A stretch of DNA of 64,000 bases from positions 61,801 to 125,800 of the forward strand of contig NZ_MLFR01000014.1 in assembly GCF_002095475.1 (NCBI RefSeq), written 5' to 3'. Within the stretch, counting starts at the first letter, position 1, and each line of letters opens with the position of its first letter. The position numbers were made by a program, and so were the translations under genes. The notes below the pieces were generated by a model, which saw only the letters and a program-made list of their open reading frames with translations, was not told where the DNA came from and did not search any database. The DNA is from Pantoea rwandensis. Lineage in GTDB: Bacteria > Pseudomonadota > Gammaproteobacteria > Enterobacterales > Enterobacteriaceae. Below, piece by piece: positions 10,839 through 20,639 of the stretch.

Positions 10839-11657
10839 ATGGCTATGTGGATTAACGGCATTGAACAGACCGACATTACTGCGCGGGATCGCGCGGTCCA
10901 GTTTGGTGACGGCTGTTTCACAACGGCGGCTATACTGGACGGCAAAATCCAGCTGTTGGAAGCCCATTTACAGCGATTGCAAAAAACCTGTGAGCGCTTG
11001 CTTATGCCATTACCCAATCTGGCCCAGTTGGCAACGGAGATGCAGCAAGTTGCCGCCCAGCAAAATCAAGCCGTATTGAAAGTGATTTTGACGCCAGGCG
11101 CAGGCGGCCGAGGCTATAGCCGCAAGGGTTGCATGGCGCCAACACGCATTCTGTCTCTTTCACCCTGGCCGCAGCATTACGCAACCTTGCAGCAGCAGGG
11201 GGCAACCCTCGTGACCAGCCCGATCGCGCTGGCGCGAAATCCATTGCTGGCGGGACTTAAGCATCTTAACCGATTGGAGCAAGTTCTGATTCGCCACCAT
11301 CTCGATCAAACTGAAGCTGACGAAGCGCTGGTGCTTGACACTGCAGGGACGGTGGTGGAATGCTGTGCGGCCAATTTATTCTGGCGCAAAGGCAATAACA
11401 TTTTTACGCCGCGCCTTGATCAAGCGGGCGTTGACGGCATTATGCGCCGTTATCTGATGGCACAAATGGCGCGATCAGGCCAAGCTTGTCAGTTGATCGA
11501 CGGAAGCAGGGATGATGTACTGAACGCCGATGAAGTGGTGATCTGCAATGCCCTGATGCCGGTTTTACCTGTGCGGAAAATTGACGATGTCTCATTTACC
11601 GCACGCACGCTGTATCAGCAACTGCAGGCCAGTTGCCAGACGATGGAAGCATCATGA
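10839..11657 (+). CDS. pabC: Aminodeoxychorismate lyase
   Basis: PLP enzyme releasing 4-aminobenzoate and pyruvate from aminodeoxychorismate in folate synthesis. 272 residues, fold-type IV transaminase family. [13 protein letters not shown] near residue 17 and the PLP lysine Lys141 in LKHLNRLEQ are diagnostic. ATG at 10839 is taken; an in-frame ATG two codons later is possible. The stop overlaps an ATGA at 11654-11657, the usual pabC-mltG coupling. Confidence 0.94.
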   Translation: MAMWINGIEQTDITARDRAVQFGDGCFTTAAILDGKIQLLEAHLQRLQKTCERLLMPLPNLAQLATEMQQVAAQQNQAVLKVILTPGAGGRGYSRKGCMAPTRILSLSPWPQHYATLQQQGATLVTSPIALARNPLLAGLKHLNRLEQVLIRHHLDQTEADEALVLDTAGTVVECCAANLFWRKGNNIFTPRLDQAGVDGIMRRYLMAQMARSGQACQLIDGSRDDVLNADEVVICNALMPVLPVRKIDDVSFTARTLYQQLQASCQTMEAS

Positions 11658-11662
11658 CCCGA

Positions 11663-12672
11663 ATGAAAAAATTCTCGCCAGCGCGGTGGCGATTGCAGGC
11701 CTCGCGGCTGCATTTAGTTATTGGCAGATCGAACGTTTAGCCGATACACCTTTGACCATCAACCAGGAAACCATTTATACGTTGCCGGCAGGAAGCGGAC
11801 GCGTGGTGTTGGAAGCGCAGTTGGAGAGCCAGCACATCATTCCTGACAGCATCTGGTTCGGCCCTTTGTTGAAACTTGAGCCAGAGTTGGCCAAATTCAA
11901 AGCGGGTACGTATCGGTTGGAAAGCAATATGACGGTGCGCCAACTGCTGGAGTTGCTGGCCAGTGGCAAAGAGGCTCAATTCCCGGTACGTTTTGTTGAA
12001 GGCTCGCGTCTTCAAGAGTGGCTGGTTGAACTGCGCAAGGCGCCTTACATCAAACACACGCTGACGGACGATGAGTTTGCCACGGTGGCGGCAGCCCTGA
12101 AACTGGATGCCAGCCAGCTCGAGGGGGCTTTCTATCCTGATACCTATCTCTACACCGCCAATACCAGCGATGTGGCGCTGTTAGAGCGTGCTCACGCCCG
12201 TATGAATAAGCTGGTCGATGAGATCTGGCAGGGGCGCATGGATAATCTGCCTTATAAAAAAGAGCAGGACTTGGTGACGATGGCGTCGATCATTGAGAAA
12301 GAGACCGGTGTGAGTGAAGAGCGCGCGCGCGTAGCGTCAGTGTTTATCAACCGACTGCGTACCGGCATGAAGCTGCAAACTGATCCCACCGTGATTTATG
12401 GTATGGGGGATAGCTATACCGGCACCTTGACGCGCAAAGATCTGGAAACGCCTACCGATTACAATACCTATAGCATCAGTGGCTTACCGCCTGGTCCGAT
12501 CGCCATGCCGGGTCGTGCCTCACTGGAAGCTGCGGCGCATCCAGAGAAAACGAATTACCTCTATTTTGTTGCTGATGGTAAAGGCGGTCATACCTTTACC
12601 ACCAATCTCGCCAGTCACAATAAAGCTGTGCAGGTTTACCGACTGGCTATGAAGGAAAAAAATGAAAAGTAA
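11663..12672 (+). CDS. mltG: Endolytic murein transglycosylase MltG, start region apparently frameshifted
   Basis: Inner-membrane lytic transglycosylase that cuts nascent glycan strands (YceG family). The body is intact: one transmembrane helix, a LysM-like part and the catalytic domain with [29 protein letters not shown] and the C-terminal [12 protein letters not shown]. The problem is the start. ATG codons at 11654 and 11663 are in one frame (ATG AAAAAA TTC), whereas the conserved protein continues in the -1 frame as [15 protein letters not shown]. One more A in the A6 run at 11666-11671 would give MKKILASAV, the expected N-terminus. As written, no ATG, GTG or TTG start restores the full membrane helix. 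Either an assembly error or a real lesion. Confidence 0.85.
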
Positions 12673-13297
12673 GTTTATCGTCATTGAGGGCCTGGAGGGC
12701 GCAGGCAAGACCACGGCGCGTGACGCAGTGGTCGCGGTTCTGCATGAGCAAGGTATTCATGATGTCGTTTTCACCCGTGAACCTGGCGGCACGCCGCTGG
12801 CTGAACAGCTAAGGGTGCTGGTGAAGCAGGGGATTGATGGCGAGCAGGTAACTGACAAAGCCGAGCTGCTGATGCTGTACGCCGCAAGAGTACAGCTGGT
12901 TGAAAACGTGATTAGACCTGCGCTGGCGCGTGGTGCGTGGGTGATTGGCGATCGTCATGATTTATCCTCACAAGCCTATCAGGGAGGCGGTCGTGGTTTA
13001 GATACGCAGTTGATGACCACGCTGCGCGATGCCGTGCTCGGAGATTTTCGTCCCGACCTCACGCTTTATCTGGACGTGACGCCAGAAATTGGTTTGCAAC
13101 GTGCGCGTGCACGCGGAGAGCTGGATCGTATCGAACAGGAATCGCTGCGCTTTTTTGAGCGCACGCGTGAACGTTATCTGGCATTGGCGGAGTCCGACCC
13201 CTCGATTATCACCATCGATGCGACACAAAATATCACTGGCGTGACATCATCGCTTCAGCTGGCATTGCGAAACTGGCTAGCAGGCCAGATGGCATGA
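12662..13297 (+). CDS. tmk: Thymidylate kinase
   Basis: Phosphorylates dTMP to dTDP. 211 residues; the P-loop GLEGAGKTT is near residues 10-18, the [15 protein letters not shown] nucleotide-binding segment follows, and the LID region is [12 protein letters not shown]. Overlaps the end of mltG by 11 bases and the start of holB by 4 (ATGA), so the three are translated as a unit. Confidence 0.96.
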   Translation: MKSKFIVIEGLEGAGKTTARDAVVAVLHEQGIHDVVFTREPGGTPLAEQLRVLVKQGIDGEQVTDKAELLMLYAARVQLVENVIRPALARGAWVIGDRHDLSSQAYQGGGRGLDTQLMTTLRDAVLGDFRPDLTLYLDVTPEIGLQRARARGELDRIEQESLRFFERTRERYLALAESDPSIITIDATQNITGVTSSLQLALRNWLAGQMA

Positions 13298-14283
13298 ACT
13301 GGTATCCGTGGCTGAACCAGCCTTATCGGCAGATTATCACTCGTCATCAGGCTGGTCAGGCGCATCACGCCTTACTGATTCAAGCTATTGACGGTATGGG
13401 AGATGATGCGCTGGTGTGGGGTGTCAGCCGATGGTTGATGTGCCAACAGCCCGAGGGGTTAAAGAGCTGCGGCCATTGCCATGGCTGTCAGTTGATGCAG
13501 GCGCATACGCACCCTGACTGGTATCGACTGGAAGCTGAAAAGGGCAAATCTTCATTGGGCATCGACGCGGTCAGAGATGTCACTGAAAAGCTCTATCATT
13601 TTGCCCAGCAGGGAGGCGCCAAGATTGTCTGGCTACCGGATGCTGCCCAGCTGACTGAAGCCGCGGCCAACGCCCTGTTGAAAACGCTGGAAGAGCCGCC
13701 CGCGAATTGCTGGTTCTTTCTCAGCGTGAGTGAACCCTCGCGGTTACTGGCCACGTTACGCAGTCGCTGTATGACGTGGCATCTGTCTCCGCCGGAAGAG
13801 ATTCAGAGTTTACCTTGGCTGCAAAAGCAGCAACCGCAATCGGAACCAGTATTGCGTGCCGCCTTACGGTTGAGCAATGGGGCACCTGCCGCAGCCTTAG
13901 CACTGCTGCAGCCTGAACGCTGGCAGGCACGTGAAAAGTTGTGTGCAATCTTACTCACTGCATTGCACGGTGATGTGCTGCAACTTTTGCCTGCGTTAAA
14001 CAGTGACGATGTGGCAGAGCGTTTGAGTTGGCTGATTTCGCTGCTGGTTGATGCAATGAAAGTGCAGCAAGGTGCCAGCAATTGGCTCAGCAATGGCGAT
14101 CGTCCTGATGTGGTCATACAGCTGGCTCAGCAACTCAACAGCAGCGCCTTGAATGCCAGTGCGCAGCAGTGGATGCAGTGCCGTGAGCAACTGTTACATG
14201 TCGCTGCACTGAATCGTGAACTGATTTTGACCGACCGACTGTTAGCTTGGGGACAGTTGATTACGCCCGCGACCGTTGGTTAA
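13294..14283 (+). CDS. holB: DNA polymerase III subunit delta'
   Basis: Clamp-loader subunit. 329 residues, AAA+ fold. Four zinc-binding cysteines are visible at 50, 59, 62 and 65 (CGHCHGC), while the Walker A position ([10 protein letters not shown]) lacks the GKT lysine, as expected for the ATPase-inactive delta' subunit. [10 protein letters not shown], conserved in the family, is present. Starts within the tmk stop. Confidence 0.95.
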   Translation: MNWYPWLNQPYRQIITRHQAGQAHHALLIQAIDGMGDDALVWGVSRWLMCQQPEGLKSCGHCHGCQLMQAHTHPDWYRLEAEKGKSSLGIDAVRDVTEKLYHFAQQGGAKIVWLPDAAQLTEAAANALLKTLEEPPANCWFFLSVSEPSRLLATLRSRCMTWHLSPPEEIQSLPWLQKQQPQSEPVLRAALRLSNGAPAAALALLQPERWQAREKLCAILLTALHGDVLQLLPALNSDDVAERLSWLISLLVDAMKVQQGASNWLSNGDRPDVVIQLAQQLNSSALNASAQQWMQCREQLLHVAALNRELILTDRLLAWGQLITPATVG

Positions 14284-14301
14284 GTGAACTAAGAGAAAAG
14301 T

Positions 14302-15093
14302 ATGTTTATTGTTGATTCGCATTGCCATCTTGATGGCCTTGATTATGAAAAGCAGCACCGCGACCTCGATGATGTGATCGCGAAAGCCGCAGCGCGTGAC
14401 GTAAAATTTATGCTGGCGATTGCCACTACGCTGCCGGATTACTACAAAATCAAACAGCTGGTGGCTGGGCGTGAGAACATCGCACTGGCGTGCGGCGTGC
14501 ATCCGCTCAACCAGGAAGCGCCTTACGATGTGGAAGAATTTCGTCGTTTGGCTGCAGAAGAGCAGGTTATCGCGCTGGGTGAAACGGGTCTGGATTATTT
14601 TTATCAGCAGGAAACCAAAGCGCAGCAGCAAGCCTCATTTCGCGAACACATTCGCACCGGCATTGCATTGAATAAGCCTATCATCGTGCATACGCGTGAT
14701 GCGCGCGAAGATACGCTCGCCATTCTGCGTGAGGAGCAAGTTGAAAAGTGTGGAGGTGTGCTGCACTGCTTTACTGAAGACCAAGCCACCGCAGCAAAAT
14801 TGTTGGATATGGGGTTCTATATTTCGTTCTCTGGCATTCTGACCTTCCGTAATGCCGAGCAAATTCGTGATGCGGCGCGTTACGTGCCGCTGGATCGCAT
14901 GCTGGTGGAAACCGATTCGCCATACCTCGCCCCTGTGCCGCACCGTGGCAAGGAGAATCAGCCCGCCTTTACCCGTGATGTAGCTGATTATATGGCCGTA
15001 CTCAAAGGGGTGGATATCGAAACGCTGGCGGCGGCAACCACTGAAAACTTCTCTCGCCTATTCCATGTTCCGATGAGTCGTCTCGGCGGCTGA
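14302..15093 (+). CDS. ycfH: TatD-family metal-dependent hydrolase YcfH
   Basis: 263 residues, amidohydrolase (TIM-barrel) fold of the TatD deoxyribonuclease family. Metal ligands are seen in DSHCHLD at the N-terminus, GETGLDYF, HTRDA, LHCFTE and ETDSPYLAP. The cellular role of YcfH itself is not settled. Follows holB by 18 bases, as in E. coli, and ends the long co-directional run. Confidence 0.94.
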   Translation: MFIVDSHCHLDGLDYEKQHRDLDDVIAKAAARDVKFMLAIATTLPDYYKIKQLVAGRENIALACGVHPLNQEAPYDVEEFRRLAAEEQVIALGETGLDYFYQQETKAQQQASFREHIRTGIALNKPIIVHTRDAREDTLAILREEQVEKCGGVLHCFTEDQATAAKLLDMGFYISFSGILTFRNAEQIRDAARYVPLDRMLVETDSPYLAPVPHRGKENQPAFTRDVADYMAVLKGVDIETLAAATTENFSRLFHVPMSRLGG

Positions 15094-15134
15094 TTCGTTT
15101 TATTTCATACTCTGAATTAATTTGATAGCACGAA

Positions 15135-15172
15135 CCTGAGCTGCCGATAAGGCGGCTCGGGCAGTGTTTTAT
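15135..15172 (+). terminator. Terminator after ycfH
   Basis: An 11-bp stem (15135-15145 with 15151-15161, two G-T pairs) closes a GATAA loop and is followed by CAGTGTTTTATT. Ends the lipid-replication operon upstream of ptsG. Confidence 0.65.
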
Positions 15173-15234
15173 TGCTGTTTATTAAGGCAAGTCAGTAAGA
15201 AATCACTGAAAGCAAGTGATGATCATGAGCGAAA

Positions 15235-15250
15235 CGTGATAGCCGTCAAA
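15235..15250 (+). promoter_or_regulatory. CRP site of ptsG
   Basis: CGTGA-TAGCCG-TCAAA fits the TGTGA-N6-TCACA CRP consensus with one mismatch per half. It lies in the same place relative to the Mlc box as the CRP site of E. coli ptsG, and the wording CGTGATAGCCGTCAAA is, from memory, shared with E. coli. Confidence 0.7.
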
Positions 15251-15265
15251 GTACCAAATCTCTAT

Positions 15266-15287
15266 TTATTTTACCCTTCGTAATAAA
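15266..15287 (+). promoter_or_regulatory. Mlc operator of ptsG
   Basis: An imperfect palindrome with arms TTATTTTAC and GTAATAAA around a short centre, matching the Mlc box of E. coli ptsG. Implies glucose-controlled repression of ptsG by Mlc. Confidence 0.75.
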
Positions 15288-15362
15288 TCAAAAGACGCTC
15301 AGCGTCACCCCCGGTGAAGGATCCTCCCCCTTTGCCATGCGCACTGCGCAAAAAAATGCACT

Positions 15363-15374
15363 CATACTCAGGAG
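15363..15374 (+). promoter_or_regulatory. SgrS base-pairing site and ribosome-binding site of ptsG
   Basis: CATACTCAGGAG just before the ptsG ATG is the sequence that the sugar-phosphate stress sRNA SgrS pairs with in E. coli. It includes the AGGAG ribosome site. Its conservation suggests that an SgrS homologue acts here; sgrS itself is not in the window. Confidence 0.7.
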
Positions 15375-15379
15375 CTTCT

Positions 15380-16813
15380 ATGTTCAAGAACGCATTTGCG
15401 AACCTGCAAAAAGTAGGTAAATCGCTGATGTTGCCGGTATCGGTTCTGCCGATTGCCGGTATTTTGCTAGGTGTTGGTTCAGCAAACTTCAGCTGGTTAC
15501 CTGCTGTTGTTTCCCATGTAATGGCAGAGGCGGGGGGTTCCGTATTTGCTAATATGCCGTTGATCTTCGCGATTGGTGTCGCCTTAGGTTTCACGAATAA
15601 TGACGGTGTTTCGGCACTGGCTGCAGTGGTGGCATACGGCATCATGGTGAAAACCATGGCGGTGGTTGCACCTTTGGTGTTGCATTTACCCGCTGCGGAA
15701 ATTGATGCAAAGCATCTGGCTGATACAGGGGTATTGGGCGGTATTATTGCCGGCTCCATTGCCGCGTATATGTTCAACCGCTTCTATCGCATTAAACTGC
15801 CTGAGTACCTCGGCTTTTTTGCCGGCAAACGCTTCGTACCGATCATTTCGGGTCTGACCGCGATTTTCACCGGCATTGTGCTGTCCTTTATCTGGCCACC
15901 GATTGGTAGCGCGATTCAGGACTTCTCACAGTGGGCGGCTTATCAAAACCCGGTTGTTGCATTCGGGATTTATGGTGTGGTTGAGCGTTCACTGGTGCCG
16001 TTTGGTCTGCATCATATCTGGAACGTTCCTTTCCAGATGCAGATTGGCGAGTTCACCAACGCTGCAGGTCAGGTGTTCCACGGTGATATCCCTCGTTACA
16101 TGGCGGGTGATCCGACTGCGGGTAAACTCTCTGGTGGCTTCCTGTTCAAAATGTATGGCCTGCCAGCCGCTGCCATTGCTATCTGGCACTCAGCTAAACC
16201 GGAAAACCGCGCCAAAGTAGGCGGTATCATGATCTCCGCCGCGCTGACCTCATTCCTGACCGGTATCACCGAGCCGATTGAATTTTCATTCATGTTCGTG
16301 GCACCGATTCTGTACGTGATCCATGCGATTTTGGCTGGTCTGGCATTCCCTATCTGTATTCTGTTGGGTATGCGCGATGGCACCAGTTTCTCACACGGTT
16401 TGATCGATTTCGTGGTGCTGAGCGGTAACAGCAGCAAGATTTGGCTGTTCCCGATTGTTGGTATCATTTACGGCCTGATCTATTACACCGTCTTCCGTGT
16501 GCTGATCGTGAAGCTGAATCTGAAAACACCTGGACGTGAGGACACGGCAATGGAACAGAGCAGTGCAACTGGCAGTGAAATGGCGGGTAAACTGATTACC
16601 GCATTTGGTGGCAAAGAGAACATCACTAACCTCGATGCATGTATTACCCGTCTGCGTGTCAGCGTGGCGGATGTCGCTAAGGTTAATCAAGCTGAGCTGA
16701 AAAACCTTGGCGCACGTGGTGTCGTGGTGGCAGGTTCCGGTGTGCAGGCGATTTTCGGCACCAAGTCCGATAACCTGAAAACCGAAATGGATGATTACAT
16801 TCGTAATATGTAA
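15380..16813 (+). CDS. ptsG: PTS glucose transporter subunit IIBC
   Basis: Imports and phosphorylates glucose. 477 residues: membrane EIIC domain with about ten hydrophobic segments and the [10 protein letters not shown] motif, then a linker and the cytoplasmic EIIB domain with phosphorylation site Cys421 in DACITRLRV. The start at 15380 is chosen because [14 protein letters not shown] matches E. coli and the AGGAG site is correctly placed. Upstream control by CRP, Mlc and SgrS is visible. Followed by terminator hairpins. Confidence 0.97.
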   Translation: MFKNAFANLQKVGKSLMLPVSVLPIAGILLGVGSANFSWLPAVVSHVMAEAGGSVFANMPLIFAIGVALGFTNNDGVSALAAVVAYGIMVKTMAVVAPLVLHLPAAEIDAKHLADTGVLGGIIAGSIAAYMFNRFYRIKLPEYLGFFAGKRFVPIISGLTAIFTGIVLSFIWPPIGSAIQDFSQWAAYQNPVVAFGIYGVVERSLVPFGLHHIWNVPFQMQIGEFTNAAGQVFHGDIPRYMAGDPTAGKLSGGFLFKMYGLPAAAIAIWHSAKPENRAKVGGIMISAALTSFLTGITEPIEFSFMFVAPILYVIHAILAGLAFPICILLGMRDGTSFSHGLIDFVVLSGNSSKIWLFPIVGIIYGLIYYTVFRVLIVKLNLKTPGREDTAMEQSSATGSEMAGKLITAFGGKENITNLDACITRLRVSVADVAKVNQAELKNLGARGVVVAGSGVQAIFGTKSDNLKTEMDDYIRNM

Positions 16814-16842
16814 AGGCTGGGGCTTGGATTGAGGCTGAGTTT

Positions 16843-16866
16843 AAGGTCAAGGTCAAGGTCAAGGTC
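16843..16866 (+). repeat. Tandem hexamer (AAGGTC)4
   Basis: Four perfect copies of AAGGTC, flanked by degenerate copies (GAGTTT on the left, GAAGTC on the right), begin 30 bases after the ptsG stop. No coding role is apparent. Could expand or contract by slippage. Confidence 0.85.
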
Positions 16867-16946
16867 GAAGTCAGGGCAGAGGTCGAGCCTGTGCGATGAA
16901 GCGGCGGCAGATCGTAAAGACGCCATAAACCATCCCTGGGGCTCGG

Positions 16947-17023
16947 CCCGCGACATCCTTGTCGCGGGACGCTTTACTCTTCTGCCGCCGCTCCCTCGCA
17001 CCTCAACTGGGGTGCGGCTTTTT
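16947..17023 (+). terminator. Two hairpins downstream of ptsG
   Basis: The first is a perfect 9-bp stem, CCCGCGACA with TGTCGCGGG (16947-16968). The second, CGCACC with GGTGCG (16997-17016), is followed by GCTTTTTG and is the better intrinsic terminator. The 360-base gap between ptsG and rhiN holds these and the hexamer repeat; nothing else was seen. Confidence 0.65.
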
Positions 17024-17173
17024 GTAAACCTTTAAAAACTTTGTCAGGCATAGTCGCCTCACTGACGGGGATAGGGCATTGAAGTCAAAGTTATAAGGCG
17101 ATAATGACCCATATTGTTGCCCACCTTTCCCGGCATGGGTTGCGTTAAACGAATTCCTCCCGTTTCTCTACGG

Positions 17174-18313
17174 TTATAAATACACCCGCAAGTATTCCGT
17201 CAAACACAGCAGCGCCATTGCCTGGCCATAAGGCATCGACGTCAGCGGTACTTGACGGTAATAGTCCAGATCGCTTCCCATCGCGGTGCCAAATGACACC
17301 TGTTTCAACTCTCCGTCCTCGTCAATATTGGCGATCACCCCGCGCAATGCCTTCTCCGCCATCGGGCGATATTCCTCGGACAAATAGCGCTTACGCACCG
17401 CTTTGAGAATGCCATAGGCGAATCCCGCAGTGGCTGAGGCTTCCGGATAACTTTGCGGATCGTCGAGCAGGGTATGCCATAAGCCGCTGCTGTGCTGGCA
17501 GGCTGCCAAAGCTTTAACCTGGCTTGCCAGCACCTGCTGCAGAAAACGGCGTGTCGCGTGCTGTTCCGGCCAGTTCATCATTTCGAGGAAATCCGGAATG
17601 ACGATGGTCAGCCAACTGTTACCGCGTGCCCAGCGAGCATTGGCGAAATTGTGGCGACCGTCGAACGTCCAGCCGTGGAACCACAAGCCGGTCTGGCGAT
17701 CCATCAGATATTGGGTATGAATCAGGAACTGATAGCTGGCTTCTTCGACAAATTCTGGCCGATCCAACAACTGACCAATCTTCGCCAGTGCCATGACACT
17801 CATCATCAGCGTGTCATCCCACAGCTGCTGCGTATTTTCGTTGTTATAAACGATATGCTGCATACCCCCTTGCTCGGTGCGCGGCATCTCATACATCACC
17901 CACTCTGCCCAGCGCTCCAACACCGGGCGCCATGCCGCATTGCCTGTCTCCTCGTAACGGTAGGCCAGCGTCAAAAAAGGGCATACGGTGTTCACATTTT
18001 TCGTCGGTGTGCCCTCTGCCAGTCGGGCACTGAACCAGTCATCGATGATTTTCAGCGTTTCCTGATCGCCGGTCTGCTGTGTGTAATGCAACATGCCGTA
18101 CAGACCGATGCCGTGCGTCCACTCCCAACCGGCCCAGCCTTTGGTATCAATCACTCGGCCATCATCCAGTCGTAGCAAAAATTCGCCGCTGTGGTCGGTG
18201 ATGTTCACCAGATTGTTGGTCAGTTTATGGATTAGCTGCACTAACTCACTGCGCGGCAAAAGATACTCAGGCTGGCGCAACAGTGCGCTGTGCTTTACAG
18301 GAAATACAGTCAT
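17174..18313 (-). CDS. rhiN: Unsaturated rhamnogalacturonyl hydrolase, GH105 (RhiN type)
   Basis: 379 residues, (alpha/alpha)6-barrel glycoside hydrolase of family GH105, cytoplasmic (no signal peptide). GH105 enzymes such as YteR and Dickeya RhiN remove the unsaturated galacturonyl group from rhamnogalacturonan-lyase products by hydrating its double bond. Seen here: GWEWTHGIGLYGM (63-74), WDDTLMM with the candidate catalytic Asp (166/167), GLWFHGWTFDG and ARWARGNSW. The start overlaps the rhiT stop in an ATGA, so the two are one operon, the Dickeya rhiTN arrangement. Other unsaturated uronide substrates are possible. Confidence 0.88.
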   Translation of the reverse strand: MTVFPVKHSALLRQPEYLLPRSELVQLIHKLTNNLVNITDHSGEFLLRLDDGRVIDTKGWAGWEWTHGIGLYGMLHYTQQTGDQETLKIIDDWFSARLAEGTPTKNVNTVCPFLTLAYRYEETGNAAWRPVLERWAEWVMYEMPRTEQGGMQHIVYNNENTQQLWDDTLMMSVMALAKIGQLLDRPEFVEEASYQFLIHTQYLMDRQTGLWFHGWTFDGRHNFANARWARGNSWLTIVIPDFLEMMNWPEQHATRRFLQQVLASQVKALAACQHSSGLWHTLLDDPQSYPEASATAGFAYGILKAVRKRYLSEEYRPMAEKALRGVIANIDEDGELKQVSFGTAMGSDLDYYRQVPLTSMPYGQAMALLCLTEYLRVYL

Positions 18314-19914
18314 GGTTCATTCCTATCATTAATCAGGGTAGGGAGAGGGTGCAGTGTGCCGCGCTGTGTAGGCAGTGGAGCTGCAGCAGGCTTATGGCGG
18401 TTGAGGTAACCGACGTTGTTATTGCCCCAGAGATTCTCATAGGGCATCCCCGCCAGGGATTCAACGATGGCGCGCGCTTGCGGCGTAATGCGTTCGGGCA
18501 CCACGCACCCGGCCTCGCGCATTTTCAGTGTCTCTTCACGTAACACGGTATGAGTATGCAGATTCAGTTTGAAGCGCAGTGAAACGATAAAGCCACAAAT
18601 TAAGACGCAGACGGTGCCCACGCTGAGGATCAGCAGAATAGTGTGGCCAACCGCAGGGACCTGTTCCGCTTTGCCGGAGGTAAAACCGGCTAACTGCAGC
18701 ACAATGCCGACAATCATCACGGCTCCGGCTTGAGAGGCTTTACGGGTGAGCGTCATGATCCCAGCAAAAATGCCTTCGCGGCGCTGTCCGGTGATCACTT
18801 CATCCACATCGGCAATATAGGTATAGGTATTCCAGGGCACATAGTTAATGCCGCCACGGCCCAAACCGGCTAATGCGGAGATCAGTACGAGTAGAGCGAA
18901 GTTATCGTTCATGCCGGTGTACCAGAGCGCGGCGTAGGAGAGGGCGCTCAGACCAAACAGCACCACGACCAAGCGATAAGCCGGTGCAGGCCCAATGCGG
19001 ATACAGAGTGGGATCATGGCCATCACCGCAATAAATTGCAGTACTGCCATCGTCCCCATCAGGTTCGAGGCAATCTGTGCACTTTGCATCAGGACAAACA
19101 CCACGTACCAGGTGAAGACCGCATTAAAGACATCTTGCGCGATATAGCCACCCAGATACATGCCGAGATGCTGGCGGAAGATACGCACACGCAGCGTTGA
19201 GGCCAGTTCGACATACAGGCGCTTGAGACTTTGCAACAGCGATAGTTGTGCTTTATCTGCTTCCGCGCGTCGCGATTCAGCGGAAAAATCGTCGGGCTCA
19301 CGTTCCCAGGTGAAGCGCCATACCAGCGTCAGCACCAGCGCGCAGATTACGGCGAACACCAGGCTGGCATAGAAGAAGGAGACGGGGTTTTCTTTACCAA
19401 ACCAGCCAATCAGAATGCCCGGCAGGAAGGCGGCCAAAATGGATGACAACTGGGCCAGTGCGATACGCGCACCGGAAAATCGGGTTTTCTGTTTGAAGTC
19501 GTCGGTCATCTCCGGAACCAGCGTTTCGTAAGGCACCAGAATCATGGTGTAGACCATATCGAACAGCAGATAGGTCAGCAGATACCACCAGAAACTCATG
19601 TCACTCAGCCACATCAGGCTATAGCTGAAGACACAGGGGATCCCGAGCAGGATAAAGAATTTGCGACGGCCGAAGCGTTTGCCGAGCCAGGTTGAGCCAA
19701 AATTATCCGTCAGGAAGCCCATTAACGGGCTTACGACGGCATCCAGCACGCGAGCGGCAGCAAAAATAAACGTGGCTTCAATGGGCGAAAGCCCGCAGAA
19801 GGTGGTGTAAAAATAGAGCAGCCAAGCGGCGGTGAGCGCCGTGGTGCCTGCACCGAGGAAATCCCCGGAACCGTAAGCCAGATAATGGCCCAGACCAATC
19901 TTACGAGACTGCAT
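18310..19914 (-). CDS. rhiT: GPH-family sugar transporter (rhamnogalacturonide transporter RhiT type)
   Basis: 534 residues, about 12 membrane helices, of the glycoside-pentoside-hexuronide:cation symporter family: GSGDFLGAG near the N-terminus, AARVLDAVVSPLMGFLTDNF and GRRKFFILLG in the first loop, DDFKQKTRFSGAR midway. Pairing with a GH105 enzyme points to uptake of rhamnogalacturonan disaccharides or oligosaccharides, as for Dickeya RhiT. The ATG at 19914 is chosen over upstream in-frame starts because AAGGAGAA lies at the right spacing and the family N-terminus begins there. Substrate assignment rests on context. Confidence 0.82.
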   Translation of the reverse strand: MQSRKIGLGHYLAYGSGDFLGAGTTALTAAWLLYFYTTFCGLSPIEATFIFAAARVLDAVVSPLMGFLTDNFGSTWLGKRFGRRKFFILLGIPCVFSYSLMWLSDMSFWWYLLTYLLFDMVYTMILVPYETLVPEMTDDFKQKTRFSGARIALAQLSSILAAFLPGILIGWFGKENPVSFFYASLVFAVICALVLTLVWRFTWEREPDDFSAESRRAEADKAQLSLLQSLKRLYVELASTLRVRIFRQHLGMYLGGYIAQDVFNAVFTWYVVFVLMQSAQIASNLMGTMAVLQFIAVMAMIPLCIRIGPAPAYRLVVVLFGLSALSYAALWYTGMNDNFALLVLISALAGLGRGGINYVPWNTYTYIADVDEVITGQRREGIFAGIMTLTRKASQAGAVMIVGIVLQLAGFTSGKAEQVPAVGHTILLILSVGTVCVLICGFIVSLRFKLNLHTHTVLREETLKMREAGCVVPERITPQARAIVESLAGMPYENLWGNNNVGYLNRHKPAAAPLPTQRGTLHPLPTLINDRNEP

Positions 19915-20270
19915 GGCAGGTTCTCCTTGAAATCGACGGATTGCACATCCCTCTTTACTCCGTACTGCTTGCCCGGATTGGTTAGAAAGTAGAGCGCCGC
20001 GCCCCTGCAAACCTTCGCAATTTGGCAAGGGCTGGCTAGCAAGTGGCAAAAACACAAAGATATTGACGCGATATCTCTAATTTATAAAACAGCGTTTCAT
20101 TTTTGTGTTTATCCAAAGATTGAAAATGCGAGGTGACTCACACCGGCGTTGCCACAGAAAAATGGCGTAAAGGCAGCCAATTAGTGCAAGAAAAGTGGTA
20201 CTGAGGTTGAAAGAAATAGAATTCCTCACGCATACTGCCTGACTGAACTCCAGGCTTAAGGAAATGCACC
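19915..20270. promoter_or_regulatory. rhiT-hinT divergent region with CRP-like site
   Basis: 356 bases between divergent genes. TGCGA-GGTGAC-TCACA at 20127-20142 fits the CRP consensus with one mismatch. Dickeya rhiTN is known to need CRP and the rhamnose regulator RhaS, so the site may serve rhiT, though it lies 213 bases before its ATG; it could instead serve hinT. No clear RhaS site was identified. Confidence 0.4.
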
Positions 20271-20621
20271 ATGGCTGAAGAAACGATATTCAGTAAAATC
20301 ATCCGTCGCGAAATCCCCGCCGACGTGGTTTATCAGGACGAACTGGTCACCGCCTTCCGCGATATCGCGCCCAAAGCACCGACGCATATTCTGATCATCC
20401 CGAATGTATTGATTCCCACGGCCAACGATGTGCAAGCGGCACACGAACAGGCGCTGGGTCGTATGATTACTGTGGCGGCGAAAATTGCACGTGATGAAGG
20501 GATTGCCGAGGATGGCTATCGCCTGATCATGAATTGCAATCGTCATGGCGGTCAGGAGGTTTACCACATTCACATGCACCTGGTTGGCGGACAGCCGCTG
20601 GGCCCGATGCTGGCTATTTAA
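20271..20621 (+). CDS. hinT: HIT-family purine nucleoside phosphoramidase HinT
   Basis: 116 residues. The histidine triad HIHMHLVGG has His99, His101 and His103; the preceding [12 protein letters not shown] is typical of bacterial HinT. Hydrolyses AMP-lysine and other phosphoramidates. AAGGAAATGCACC supplies the ribosome site. First gene of hinT-ycfL-lpoB-thiK-nagZ-ycfP. Confidence 0.96.
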   Translation: MAEETIFSKIIRREIPADVVYQDELVTAFRDIAPKAPTHILIIPNVLIPTANDVQAAHEQALGRMITVAAKIARDEGIAEDGYRLIMNCNRHGGQEVYHIHMHLVGGQPLGPMLAI

Positions 20622-20639
20622 CCTCAGGCGAACTTTGTG

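Noticed and set aside
16843..16866. AAGGTC array as regulator binding sites
   Set aside because: It lies in the ptsG 3' region with no promoter next to it; a slippage repeat is more likely.
17492..18175. Open frame of 227 codons opposite rhiN
   Set aside because: Shadow of the GH105 gene; no motif, no ribosome site.
19915..20055. Upstream extension of rhiT to 20055
   Set aside because: The extra 47 residues have no transporter likeness, and a good ribosome site precedes the ATG at 19914.
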